Below, in pieces: positions 18,633-29,445 of a stretch of DNA of 64,000 nucleotides. The notes beneath the pieces were generated by a model that made no database searches, was not told the DNA's origin, and worked only from the letters and a program-made list of their open reading frames with translations. How positions within the stretch are numbered: position 1 is the first letter of the stretch; the number at the start of each line of letters is the position of its first letter. A program made the translations under genes and the position numbers. Location of the stretch: assembly GCA_029298735.1 (NCBI GenBank), contig JANSLP010000113.1, positions 27,382 to 91,381 of the forward strand. Direction: 5' to 3'. The stretch is from Ophiostoma sp. CBS 140.51. Taxonomy: Eukaryota > Ascomycota > Sordariomycetes > Ophiostomatales > Ophiostomataceae.

Positions 18633-21374
18633 CTACTGGACGGAGCCATGGTTGCCCGCATCTGTGGCGTGCGGCAGAAAGACGTCGCGCCGGATCGGGC
18701 TCAAGGGCGAAAGTGTGGCTGTGTTGGGCGACAAGGCCGGCGTTTGCAAAGACCCTGCCGTGTTCATGGCCATGTCTATCATCATCGTCGGCTGTTGCAT
18801 GTTATGTGGCTGTTGTGGGCGGTAAAGCTGAGGACGAAAGGAGCCAATCGAAAACTGCCTATGCTGGAACATTGGTGGGATCTGATGATCAAATGGCGTT
18901 GTGTATGTGTAAATCGGCCGGCTCGCGTTAGAGGGTGGGCCGGCAGTCGGTGTCGGTGTTGTCGACGATGACGATGATGCCGACGACGTTGTCGTTGTCG
19001 TTGTTGTTGCAGCTATGTTGGGCGGTGCGAGCATTTGGCGGCTCCACGCCGAAATGGCCGACCGTTCACTGTTGTTGTTGCTGGTGGTGATGGTGGTGGT
19101 GGTAGTGGTGCCCGTGCTCGTGGTACTGTTGTTGTCGTTGGTAGGTGTATTGTTCTCGTTCGCCGTCAGCGATGAGCTGCGTGAGTAAGGTACAGGAGAC
19201 GAGAACCACACAGTGTCACGATCCATCGCTGGGACATAATCGACCGGCGGAGACAGCCTCAGGCTGTGCAGCCCATTGCCCCGCTGCTGGTGAGACGGCT
19301 GGGACGACTGGGACGACTGAGATGGCTGAGCTGGCTGAGCTGGCTGAGATGGCTGAGATGGCTGAGATGGCTGAGATGGCTGAGATGGCTGAGATGGCTG
19401 AGATGGCTGAGATGGCTGAGATGGCTGAGATGGCTGCTGCACCATGCCGAACCCTGATTGGGAGGATTGCACATGCGCGTTCAGATCAAAGCTGCTGCTG
19501 CTGCTGGCCGAGGCGGAGCTCGCTGACGGGGCAAAGCCGCGGAAAACGCTGTTTTCAACACGGGGCCGGACCCGGCGGGAGGGTCCTTCTGACGATCCCG
19601 AGTGCGGTGCTGCTCTCCGTTCACCCGCGACAGGACGTTGTTGAGAAACGGTGGTTGGCAATGGACCTGAAGGCAAGCCAGATTCACGCCGGGTTTGTGT
19701 GGAGGACGAGGGCGCTGGTGGCTGTACATGACCCGGGTGCCGCGGCGCCTGCGCGCCTGGGTAAGCCGTGTACCGTAGTCGTTCTTCCGCGAAGGCGTTG
19801 CGGCGGACCGGTGAGAAATACATCCGTGCCTCTGGCTCAAGCTTGTCGCGGCAGTACGGGCAGGTCCTGTTTTCGTGAAGCCACTTTTTGATGCAGCGGT
19901 TGCCAAACACATGCTTGCATTTGGGCAGCCGGAGCGGGCGCTCGACAACACCCTCGGACGAAGTCTCGCCAAAGTCAATGTAGCAGATGATGCACATTCT
20001 CTCTTCTTCATCTAGGCTGTCAATTGCCACAGACTCCAGCGACCGAAGCGTCGGCTTGGAGGTGCCCCGTCGCCGATGGAGCATCGCATCTTGGTACAGA
20101 AGATTGGCCTGCAGGCGGGCATGCGCCTCTCGCTCCCGGTTCGCTGCCGAGTTCGGGTTCGACGTAACGGTTTGGAACGAATAGCGTGTCGGGTCTGGGC
20201 TTGTTTCTGTGTCCGATTCATCGCTGCTCGTGGCATAGTACGGTGCATACCGGGCCCTGTATTCCCTCTGATTTTCTCTCAGATGACCTCGTCTCATGGA
20301 GTTGCCACTGCCTGAGCGGGTGGATGCTTGCGGTGCTGGTGTCGGTGCAACGTTGATGCTACTCAAAGGCGTGGGAGTAGCAGCATCTGTTGCCGAGTCG
20401 GTGGGCGAGGCGCTCGAAGAAGGAGAGGGTGTTGACGCTTGTTCAGACGATGCTCCGTTGGGCACAGATGTCGAAGCTTGTGTTTGCCCAGCCTGCCGGA
20501 CAAGTTGTGCAGATGTAGACGGCATTGTTATTGTCGTCGTTATATTCACAGTTGCTTGGGTCCGCTGTGCTGGCTGGTGGGAGCCGTTCCCGGAAGACTG
20601 CGGAGAGCCACTGGGTTGGCCGTGATGATAGTGCCCGTTGAAGCCGTGGCTGAGGTCCGGCAGGGCTGAATGGTACATAGGCTGAGCGCCATATACACCT
20701 CTGGGCATGGTTGTCGAATGCGAGGCAGATTGGTGGTACGGGGGCATATATCCGACTTGCGGCAACGGCCACGCTGAAGAGTAGATTGGTACCGGCGCTG
20801 GCCGTGTGTCCGGAGGCGGTAGAGGGCATGGCGGCAATGATGGGTCAAAGGAGCCATGGAACTCTTCACTCGACGTCTGTCGGGCAGATATGGGCATCAT
20901 AGGTCGTATTGGTACCCGTTGATGCTGCTGCTGCTGTCGCTGCTGTTGCTGTTGTCGCTGCCGTTGCATATTTTGTTGCTGCTGTTGCTCGACCAACTGC
21001 AAATGTCGTTGCAATTCATTCTCTGCCCCTGCCATCGCTTGTACATATTGCTGCCGCTCGTGCTGCCGCAGCTGCTCAATCTCGCGCTGCTGCTGCTGCT
21101 GCCGCATCAGTTGGATCTCGTCGGCTCCTTGGGAGGCTATAGGCGGCAAGGGAAACTCCTCGTGTGACCGCGGGGAAACACCAGTTAAGGGCCGGGAAAA
21201 TGCACCGGACAGGTAGGGCGGCAACCCTGTTGGAGACAGCTGTTGCAACAAAGACTGCGCAATGAACGGACAGCCTACTTGCGTGTTCGAGCTGAATGCA
21301 TTGTCCGGAGGCCGTGGTGGCATCGGAGGCTCGGGTGAGTTCTGCATGTCGTAGTCAAGTTCCATACGGTCCAT
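18633..21374 (-). CDS. Low-complexity RING-finger protein, probable E3 ubiquitin ligase
   Basis: A single-exon protein of 913 residues. A RING domain at residues 461-508 starts CIICYIDF and ends CPYCRDKL, with PKCKHVFGNRCIKKWL between. In the C-x-H-x2-x-x2-C core the position normally held by His or Cys is Gly, as I also recall for fungal relatives and for the San1-type nuclear quality-control ligase. The rest is nearly all disordered: Gln-rich runs at about 90-150, Ser/Thr/Pro-rich spans, a QPS tandem repeat at about 646-690 and Thr/Asn/Ser runs after it. Disorder around a RING is typical of San1-like enzymes that bind misfolded substrates directly; this is an inference. No membrane segment is seen. 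ATG 21374 is a true ATG (MDRMELDYD). Confidence 0.8.
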   Translation of the reverse strand: MDRMELDYDMQNSPEPPMPPRPPDNAFSSNTQVGCPFIAQSLLQQLSPTGLPPYLSGAFSRPLTGVSPRSHEEFPLPPIASQGADEIQLMRQQQQQREIEQLRQHERQQYVQAMAGAENELQRHLQLVEQQQQQNMQRQRQQQQQRQQQQHQRVPIRPMMPISARQTSSEEFHGSFDPSLPPCPLPPPDTRPAPVPIYSSAWPLPQVGYMPPYHQSASHSTTMPRGVYGAQPMYHSALPDLSHGFNGHYHHGQPSGSPQSSGNGSHQPAQRTQATVNITTTITMPSTSAQLVRQAGQTQASTSVPNGASSEQASTPSPSSSASPTDSATDAATPTPLSSINVAPTPAPQASTRSGSGNSMRRGHLRENQREYRARYAPYYATSSDESDTETSPDPTRYSFQTVTSNPNSAANREREAHARLQANLLYQDAMLHRRRGTSKPTLRSLESVAIDSLDEEERMCIICYIDFGETSSEGVVERPLRLPKCKHVFGNRCIKKWLHENRTCPYCRDKLEPEARMYFSPVRRNAFAEERLRYTAYPGAQAPRHPGHVQPPAPSSSTQTRRESGLPSGPLPTTVSQQRPVAGERRAAPHSGSSEGPSRRVRPRVENSVFRGFAPSASSASASSSSSFDLNAHVQSSQSGFGMVQQPSQPSQPSQPSQPSQPSQPSQPSQPSQPSQPAQPAQPSQSSQSSQPSHQQRGNGLHSLRLSPPVDYVPAMDRDTVWFSSPVPYSRSSSLTANENNTPTNDNNSTTSTGTTTTTTITTSNNNSERSAISAWSRQMLAPPNIAATTTTTTTSSASSSSSTTPTPTAGPPSNASRPIYTYTTPFDHQIPPMFQHRQFSIGSFRPQLYRPQQPHNMQQPTMMIDMAMNTAGSLQTPALSPNTATLSPLSPIRRDVFLPHATDAGNHGSVQ
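19307..19438 (-). repeat. Coding minisatellite, 9-nt unit encoding Gln-Pro-Ser
   Basis: A tandem array whose + strand unit is GAGATGGCT; read on the coding strand it gives CAGCCATCT-type codons, Gln-Pro-Ser. About ten units are nearly identical at the DNA level, followed by variants for QPA and QSS. The unit is a multiple of three, so copy-number change keeps the frame. Confidence 0.9.
20930..21110 (-). repeat. CAG/CTG-rich Gln repeats in the RING gene
   Basis: Several short runs of GCTGCTGCT and GTTGCTGTT on the + strand encode Gln runs on the coding strand (QQQQQ-type stretches). They are interrupted and mixed with Arg and His codons. Confidence 0.75.
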
Positions 21375-23230
21375 AGCGAGGACAGGCTAGTTTGGCGTGT
21401 GCCAACAGGCAGTGGAACGTCGAAGCTGAAATGAATAGATTTGTTCTCAAAATGTAAGAGAATATGGCGAGTTTGATCAAAAAGGCGAGAAAAACACTGC
21501 CGTTCTTTGGCGAAGTTTTGTCGTCAAAGTTATAAAATTAATCGATGTCGGGTGGCGTGTCTTACACCCAGGCCCCATTTGGTTCGTAATCGGATCGTGA
21601 GAAGCCGTCGGTGCCGGTGTGGTGAAGCGCAAAGTCGTCTCTCAGCCCAAACAGAGACGAAAGTGAGTAAGTAGGATAAAATGGGGTCGAGCTGTCGGAA
21701 GAATAGGACGGAAGACTGAGGGAGCCGGGGTGACAAGACGAAACGAAGACGAGAGAAAAGTGAAAGGAGGGCCGATCAGCTGCGAGGGTATCGTGGGCTC
21801 AAATAAAGGAAAGGAAATGCAAAGGGAGCCCGCTTGGAGGAAGGGCGAGGCAAAGGTTTAAATAAGACGGGTAAAGAAACGAGCAGATTTAAGAGAAAAA
21901 GAAATAAAAAAGGCACCCGACAGGCGACAGGGACAAGGCGAGTGACTTTTTGTTGGCAGGCGTGCTTGACCAGGCAAACGAGCAGGAAGAATGGCAGGCA
22001 CGTTATGCACGGATGCACGCACGAAGGCGACAGCCAGAGCCAGACCCAGAGTCGCAGGAGTCGAAAGTGAAGGAGGAACGGTGGCGGGACTGTGAGCGGG
22101 TGTATGCAAGGCAACTCGTCCTCTTCAGTGGTCTTTCTTCACTACGGACGATGCAGCTGTGTTGTTGAGTTTGTTGGCGAATGCCGGCGTGGCAGCTTCA
22201 AGCAAGGGCAAGGACAGGGATAAGGACGAAAGGCAAAATGCAGAAAGAAGACGTTAAAGGGCACAGGGAACACGGCGTAGATGCAAAAAGAAAAGAGGAC
22301 AACGGGGCAAACTCAACGAAGGCAGAAAAGTAAGAGCGAAACAAGAGCACCTTTGTTGGAAAGTTACAGTCTAAAGGCGCTGCTGTAAATCTGTATCGAA
22401 GGCCTGGTCAAGGCTATCAATTTTGTAAGAGAGTTTGCAACGCTACTGTTGTTGCAAACGAAGACAGGCCCCTCTCGTGAACAAGGATAGCCCAAAATGG
22501 AGAGGAGGGGTTTCGGAGCGAGCGGTTAGACGGGGGTGTGTGCAGCGCTCGTGTGTGTTGAGGGCGTTGAGTGTGTGAGTGTTGAGATTGTGTGCATGTG
22601 CATGTGCCAGTGTGCCAGTGTGATTGCAAGCGAAATGCGTGCAGGTTTATTGTGTGGCCGTGTGTTCGTGCGGCGAGGTTTGACGGCCACTTGGAAAGAG
22701 AAAGCTTTGGAGAATGAGGTGAGGAGGCCGTTGTGCGTTGTGTCTGGGTGCGTTGCGGCAGCGGCGTGTCCTTCTAGTCTGTGCTGTGGGATTTGTTGCA
22801 AAGGATGCTGTTTGCTGTATCCTATGGAACAAGAAAAGGCTCAACAAGAACGTGTGGCAAGGAGACGCTGATGAGCTGGCTGTCTGGCCGTATTGGGAGC
22901 CGATATGTTTGGTCGGCTGAGACGAAACAATGCCTGGCTTTGGGCAAGTTGGTTTGGTTTGGCCAGTTCAGTTCGTGGGCTGCGTGAGGGGCGACAAGTG
23001 GGGAGTTACTGGGCAGAACAGAAGCTCTGCTGATAGGGATCGGAACCGGATGTGAAGTTTGTGTCAGGCAATAATGACGGGCGTGGTGATAAGAGGTCGA
23101 GGAGAAAGTGCGGACGAGACGATAAACGTCACGTTATCGACTGAGAAGAAAGAAAAAAGAGAAACAGGAAAGCGAGAAGAGACCAGAAAGAGCAGAAAGA
23201 CGGGAAGAAAAGGGCAAGTGAAGACAAGAC
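21375..23230. other. Upstream region of the RING gene, polypurine on + strand
   Basis: No gene is recognised. From about 21720 to 22420 and again at 23135-23225 the + strand is A/G-rich, so the minus strand is C/T-rich. That fits a long leader or promoter of the leftward RING gene. A TG-rich block lies at 22530-22622. Open frames here have repetitive translations and no known motif. Confidence 0.45.
22530..22622. repeat. TG-rich alternating purine-pyrimidine block
   Basis: The + strand shows GTGTGTG, GCATGTGCATGTG and CCAGTGTGCCAGTGTG in close succession. Such alternation can favour Z-DNA. It is simple-sequence DNA without coding sense. Confidence 0.6.
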
Positions 23231-26200
23231 ATGCGGCACACCAACACACATACAGGCGTCGTCTCAGGCTCTCTCCTCATCATTCAATAAGAGGACTTAA
23301 TCATAGTCCAGCTGATGCATGTGGTCCAACGGGATTCGGCGTCATGGCTTGGCCTGGCCCTTCCACTCTTTCCCTTTGGGGCAAAGAAACTGGGAACGAA
23401 GGACGTTGAAAGATGGGTTTAAAGACCGAGATACGAGTAGGTAGTGAGGGGAAGCGGGACAGAGCTGGCTGGGCTTGACGGGCTGGGCTGGACGTGGCTG
23501 TAAGCGCAGCTTGTTTGTACCCTGTATTACTCCGTACTTGTCGAACAAGGGAGGAAACAAAAGAGCAAGCGAGACGGCGACTGCATCCTGCCTCGCTCGC
23601 ATATTGGTTGGTGTAAGGTCAGGGTCTAAAGACCGGCCAGTCCAGGCCGGCCTGGGCCCAGCCACGACTGCATCAATTGGTGCTATTACAGAATAATAGT
23701 GGTAGGGTCGCAATTGATCCATCGCCTGGACTGGACATAGGTCGGCTTCAGCTGCCGATTTTCAGTGGCTATTTTCAGCTTGCAAGGGCGGCGCTATTCC
23801 AAAGAATAGTCCTGGATTGTTGGCCATGGTCTCTGACGACAGTGAAAGTGCAATGCAATGGAAGGCCAGGTCGAAGGGTAGACCGAAGGAGTAAGGCCAA
23901 AATGTAGTCGTAGATTGTTGATGCTGCCGCGCCGCGAGGCTCACTTGCGTAGCAGCATGCAGCTGCAAAACGTCACAGCTGCAAAATGTCTAGGCCACAA
24001 GGCTCTTTAATATCCCTGTAAAATACAGTTCTCGAGATAAGGTTCGCAGAGCAGCCTGTGGGTAAAGGTGTTCCCTGACAGCCGTTCTCGACGAAATAGA
24101 GCACTGGAAGCTGGTTAGCTGAGCTGCCAAAAGACAACTGGGTATGTGTAACGACTAAACGCACAGCAGTAATATATGCAGTAAACCAACGCACTTACTG
24201 GTGTCCATGGCATCATAGTGCTGAAGAAGCTGGCAAAAAAAGTGTGGTAGCGACGTGTTGGTGCGCTTTTCTTCGCCAATCCCATCAAAATCTGGCTCCT
24301 GGAACTGCTGCCATCGGGACAGCTACTGTCGGTAGTCTCAGCGGATGATTTTGGTCGTGTAAGTCGGCTGTAATCGGTGTTGTCGGATCGAAACGAGGCT
24401 CAGTTGATGTCATTTGCAAACTTTTGTGTTTGTTTTGGAGAACTCTCTTCAGTTCTTCATTCAGGGGTTAATTATCCGGACGGGCAGCATTGTTCTTTCC
24501 TTTTCTTACAGTATTGTGTCCAATGCTCTTTCCCGATTAATACACCACACCGGGCGCCTTCCGTATCCGGACGGACCTGGATCGGACCTGCCGTCGGTAG
24601 TTCCTGGGACAGCATCTACGGCGCCCTTTCCTATTTAGGAAACTAACAAACCTCACAACTCTACTGTCTCTGTGCTGGGGTAAAATAAAAAGCGTTATCA
24701 CGCTGAAAGCCGGCCGTTGAATTTATTAGAAGGCAGTAGCTGTGATTAGCCATGTAAAATTCTGGAGTCATGGTGAATTTGAGACCAACAGGCACACCCT
24801 GCAGAAGAAAATTAATCATCAAACAACAGCACACAAAAATGAGCTGAATTTGATTTACTATTTTTGTAGGATGTCGATAGCACCCGCAATGTAAATATGT
24901 TGGATCCTCTTGTAAAAGTTGACTGCTATTTATGGTGACATAAAGGTGGTGGTAGGTGGTGGTATAGGAGGTTTACAACCTCGCTTTCGCCAACAAGTTG
25001 AACATTTTTAATTCCCCCATAGTTTTGAATAGGTGCATTTAGTCATCATTCACTTTTTGCCCTTTTAAAAAAATGGGTCTGTCAAGTGAGGTAGCGCCGC
25101 ATGGTATTTAAACTAGGCCTTGTCTGGCAAAAACTCCATCCTGTTTTTATCGTATTTCTTTTGCCAACTGAAGAGGCGGGGCTTTCAATTTGCATTTTGT
25201 TATCGTCGTTAGCCTTCCGTACTGAAATGTAAAATATATCAATCTTGAGCCGCCCCCAAATTCTTAAGGTCATCAATGTGCACTCGTAAAAATGCATATC
25301 TGTGAATAGCCTGCAACCGAAGCGGTTCCACTGCCTTTTGCCTCTTGGCCTTTTATAAAAGTGAGGTAAGGCTCATTCAAAAGGGCAACTTTCTCTCTGT
25401 TTTCCTTTTGTCTTACCACTCTCACTGCAATATTGTGTACCCAAATAGTGTGAATATTGGACTGCAAGCAGCTCCTTGCGTCGTTTATGGGCAGAATAAT
25501 GCACCCATATGCAGCCTGGTGGTGCCACGAGAAAGGGTTTTGGCCAAACGAGCAAAAAAAGCAAGAATATCGGAAACGAAACAGACATTCATTATCAACG
25601 ATGGACATTATCCAATTGATTCAAGCTTCCCGTACGCCTTTCACTCACCGTCGAGGCGTAAAATAGGAACATGGCGTGCGCCTTTTGCCAGTTGACCTGC
25701 AAGAGGAGGAATATTTAGCCTCTCTAGCCTGTATTAGTGACGGACAGGGATCTGTAGCAGGACAGGCCCTTTTAGGTGGTTGTCGCCTTTTAACTAAATC
25801 GCTTGGCAATGTGTCTTGACCTGGCCCTGGCGAGCAAGTTCGTTTTTTTGTCCAGGTGACTTTGTGATCCGTTCCTTTATTTTTCCTTTGGTCAGGATAG
25901 TCCTCACAATCTTTGAAAAAAATTGATACAGCGGTATATTTTGAACCTCTTTATTCTTAATTCTTACACAGCTATGGTCGTATGTGGCGCTGTTTGCATC
26001 CAGAAAACTATAAAAAGTAAACCTTTTCTCAATTTCTCACCTTTAACATGGGGGCCAAAGGAGGGGATGCGCAGGAGCTGAGCAAGTAGCGAAACAGAAA
26101 GCAGGAAAATGTGAGGGCAAAAGTGTAAGAAACGTAAAAGAACCACTGATCACAGCCTCCGTCGTACTCGCAAATGGAACAATAAAAAGGCCGCGAAAGG

Positions 26201-27418
26201 CAGTGAAAGACACAGCCAACACAACCACAAGGGGATAGAGAGTCAATTACAGACTTGGAAATGAAAGCCTACCCGATCATACTATCAACCAACTCTTTCA
26301 CCCCCAAAGGGGAACAAAAGAACGGCGAAAGAGACAAGACACCTCTTCACTTTTCGCTCTCGGATAGAGCGGCCTTTGCGAGGCGCACTTACTTGATTGT
26401 TCTTGCACATACATAGTAATACTCGCTAAAAAGAAGCTCTTAATGTGCAACACTTGATACTCCCTCCAGCGTAGTCTGACATGGCTGCTTCAGCCACCTG
26501 GATCTGAATGTGCAGGCTTGACTATTTGTGACAAAAAAGAAATGAATATGCAGACGAATGGGGCGAAAGACGGACAACGAAAAAGACTGTAAAATAGAGA
26601 GAAAGAAGCACTATTGGCTACGATGTTGTGTTGGCAGCGTATGTGCTGCACTCTGAGCTGTACACTTTGCTGCCCATTTTGCTGTCCGTTTTTACTGTGA
26701 CAAAGAAAAAGAGGTTCAACCACTCTGTTTCGATGTTTGGAGGGACAGCCCCAGCCAACCGGAACTGGCTGTGCCCGAACTCCCCCCTCGTCCCCTTCCC
26801 ATGCAGGAGTTGTGTGTCGCATCAGAAAAAAAGTAGGTGGGCGAAAAGGGACGGCGAGGTACATACAGAATAGTTCCAGCACTCAATTGGAATAAAAGAC
26901 GGCAAAATTAAAAGAAGAAACCACAATAGCTCGTAAAAGGGCGTCTCATTTCTGCTACTAAATTCAGAAGCTAATCCTCCTTTGCCTCTCTTTTCCCGTT
27001 CGCTCCTTTGGATGGTTCGCCATCAGCCCCTTCCAGGGCAAATCAAACGTGTCTGAAGAGTCCTGGGACGTGGGAAAATTGACCGCCACCAAGACGAGAT
27101 GAGAAGAAAAGTAAAGTGAGGCGTAAAGTGAAGCACTTTACACACTGATTGTCGGCACTCGATATCGTTTCCTATCCGGAGATTGCGATCACAATTGCAA
27201 GAGCCGACAAGACCCTCCGACTTCGTCGTAAAACGCAAGAACGCCAAAAGGAGAGACTGATGTCATCAGGGACGTTTGCCGGCACGTTAACTGTTTAGCG
27301 TCACGTACAGGGCCCAAAGGGGAAATGCATTAAGATAGTGGTCAGACCGCCTCCAATATCTGAGAGGAAGTTCGAGATACCGCCCTCGTGAGCTGAGTTG
27401 TGCCCTTTGGTCTTGCCT
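23231..27418. other. Gene-poor DNA, first desert, left-centre
   Basis: About 4.2 kb with no supported gene on either strand. It includes a 14-bp perfect palindrome at 23642-23655, a 16-nt direct repeat at 23960-23991 and a moderately A/T-rich stretch at about 24660-26460. I saw no transposase, integrase or reverse-transcriptase motif, no tRNA box B with a pairing T stem, and no terminal repeats. Confidence 0.45.
23960..23991 (+). repeat. 16-nt tandem duplication
   Basis: Two head-to-tail copies of CAGCTGCAAAAYGTCW, differing at two positions. The first copy contains ACGTCA, a CRE-type half site. Confidence 0.6.
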
Positions 27419-27422
27419 CTAT

Positions 27423-27450
27423 TTGCACTTGCACTTGCACTTGCACTTGC
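27423..27450 (+). repeat. TTGCAC hexanucleotide microsatellite
   Basis: Four complete copies and a partial one of TTGCAC, perfect at every base. Confidence 0.85.
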
Positions 27451-28104
27451 CTTGTTTGTTCGCCTTGAGCCGCGCCTTCCAGGAGTGTTATCCCATCGCA
27501 CTTTCCACACGGCGCGGCTGTATCTTGTCGATTGTCTGTCCTTCCCTTCCACTTTCGGCAGTCGTTGAACCTCCGGACGTTCTTTCCCTGTTTTGCCCAT
27601 AAACACCAAACAAATCCCGAAACGAAAGTACGGAATACTATCTGGGCCTTCTGGACATTTTGCCTTGTCTCGTCCCGTCTTGTTTCCTTACGACGACCAG
27701 CTCTCGCCTCGATTCAACATTTGTACATGGTCGACGATGAGCAGATTACCCTATTGCATCTCTCTTCCACCGAGCGAGCAAGAGAGAGTGCCCTCACCGC
27801 CTTCCAACCCTCGGACCTGACCGACCGTGACCCTTACAACTTGCTTTTTCCCACGCCGACTCGTTATATTTGCTTTTTTTGGTATCATCATTTGCACCTG
27901 GCTCGTTTAGATGTTCAAACCGATGTCCCTCGCATCGTTCTTATGTTATTTTGTCTCGATTTTCATCGACTCTTCCCTTCTTCTACAGTGGTACCAAGTA
28001 CACCAACAACCTCAACCCCGCCCTAGGAAACCGGTACACGCGATTCTTCCCCCACTATACTTGATCTCCAGGAACATTAGTACTACCCGTTTCGGATTAT
28101 TTGA

Positions 28105-28161
28105 AGCTCAAGCTGCTCAAGCTGTTTAGCTTCCTAGAGCTCCGTGCAGCTTCCCAGAGCT
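28105..28161. repeat. Cluster of seven AGCT sites
   Basis: AGCT begins at 28105, 28111, 28120, 28128, 28138, 28148 and 28158. The last four are spaced exactly 10 bp apart, and the last two sit in a tandem 10-nt unit AGCTTCCCAG at 28148-28167. Confidence 0.7.
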
Positions 28162-29427
28162 TCCCAGTACTTGGTCAAAGTCAGCCAACATCACAACAGC
28201 CCGAGTCATGATTCGTTCATAAACATCAAAGCTCCCTGGACTACGACGGGACTCTCAGGTACACATCTTGTCTTGATGTCTTCGGGTACCTTTGGGGGGC
28301 CTCTCTGTCATCTGCAATTGACCAGCCAGGACTGTTACGCAACGAGACGTGCAGTTCACAGTAAGAGGAGACACTTCACCGAATAAGCTCTCCCAAATAC
28401 ACGGTGAGCGTCATCGGCTCGGACCGATGTGGAAACCACAAAGATGGAATTTCAACGGAAAGCTGATGGAGAACACAATCACAAGATAAAGGAACCGCAT
28501 TCCATCAAGAATGGACAAGTATATTATCCCAAGCATCCATCGACGAACATGTGCTGCTGCATCATGACAGGTAGCCTCGACTTCACCGAAGCCGACTATT
28601 CAGTAAAGGTACTCCACGCCACGATGAATTTTTATTGCTACCTCTATCAGCTATTCATCTACTCGCCGAGCTTTTGACCTCGTTTTCCCTTCTGATCAAG
28701 CCCATCGGCAACCTTGCCGCACTTCCCCGTCGAGACCTTTCGATTATTGGTACCCTGTCGTCGCTATCGCATCCCATCACACCGAAATCTGCAGCTACCC
28801 GTCGACCGACAGTAATCCACACCAGATCCGCCGCCCGGCTCGGTACGGCTTGCCATTTTTGAGTCCCATCCGAAGCGACGTCCGCACCCGCAATAGTCCC
28901 AATACTTCGTTGATACTCTCTTGGTACAGCCACGTGCACCCACGAGGATACGGCGAGTGCACCTGCCGTTATTCATACGAGTGTATGAGATGTCTAAGAG
29001 GACAACTGTTGTTGTTATCGGCTGTGTCGCTAATTTTCAAGCCAAAAAAAATGCATCTTTGGCAGAGCCGCAAACCTACGTAAACATACGAAACCCAACA
29101 GGTCACGTCATTTGGCAAACGAGACAGCGTACATTAGCCAATATCGCATTATTGCCATTGTTTGGAAGCTTCAAGGCAACAAAATACAGCTCATATAAGC
29201 CTACGTGCAGGCAGGAAGGCCAGACGTCTGCCACTTTTGTCAACTTGCAGTACCGGCAGGCAGGCTGCCGTTTCAACTGGTTTTCCATATGTATTTTGCT
29301 CGCCGACGACTCTGATTTATGACCTGTCTCTTTTTGACCGCCCCGTTGGTATCTCGTCGGAGTGGAGGCCAATATACCGAGTGTTTCTGCCAATGCACAG
29401 CAAAGTTGATCTATGGACAATATCGGG

Positions 29428-29445
29428 CGGTCCGTGGACGGACCG
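29428..29445. repeat. Near-perfect palindrome CGGTCCGT-GG-ACGGACCG
   Basis: Two 8-bp arms are perfect reverse complements around a GG centre. The outer TATCG (29421-29425) pairs with CGATA (29444-29448) if a short stretch on the left loops out. It can form a stable hairpin or be a dimer-binding site. Confidence 0.7.

Noticed and set aside
26708..26732. A GGTTCAACC word resembling a tRNA box B
   Set aside because: The flanking bases pair at only four of five T-stem positions, the essential G53-C61 pair is missing, and no acceptor stem or box A is visible.
23231..27418. Possible relic transposon suggested by lower GC and repeated short words
   Set aside because: No terminal repeats, target-site duplications or enzyme motifs could be seen, and the A/T content is not extreme.
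27532..28026. A 164-codon open frame in the first desert
   Set aside because: It begins at a non-ATG codon, and the translation shows no domain; the C/T-rich composition explains the lack of stops.
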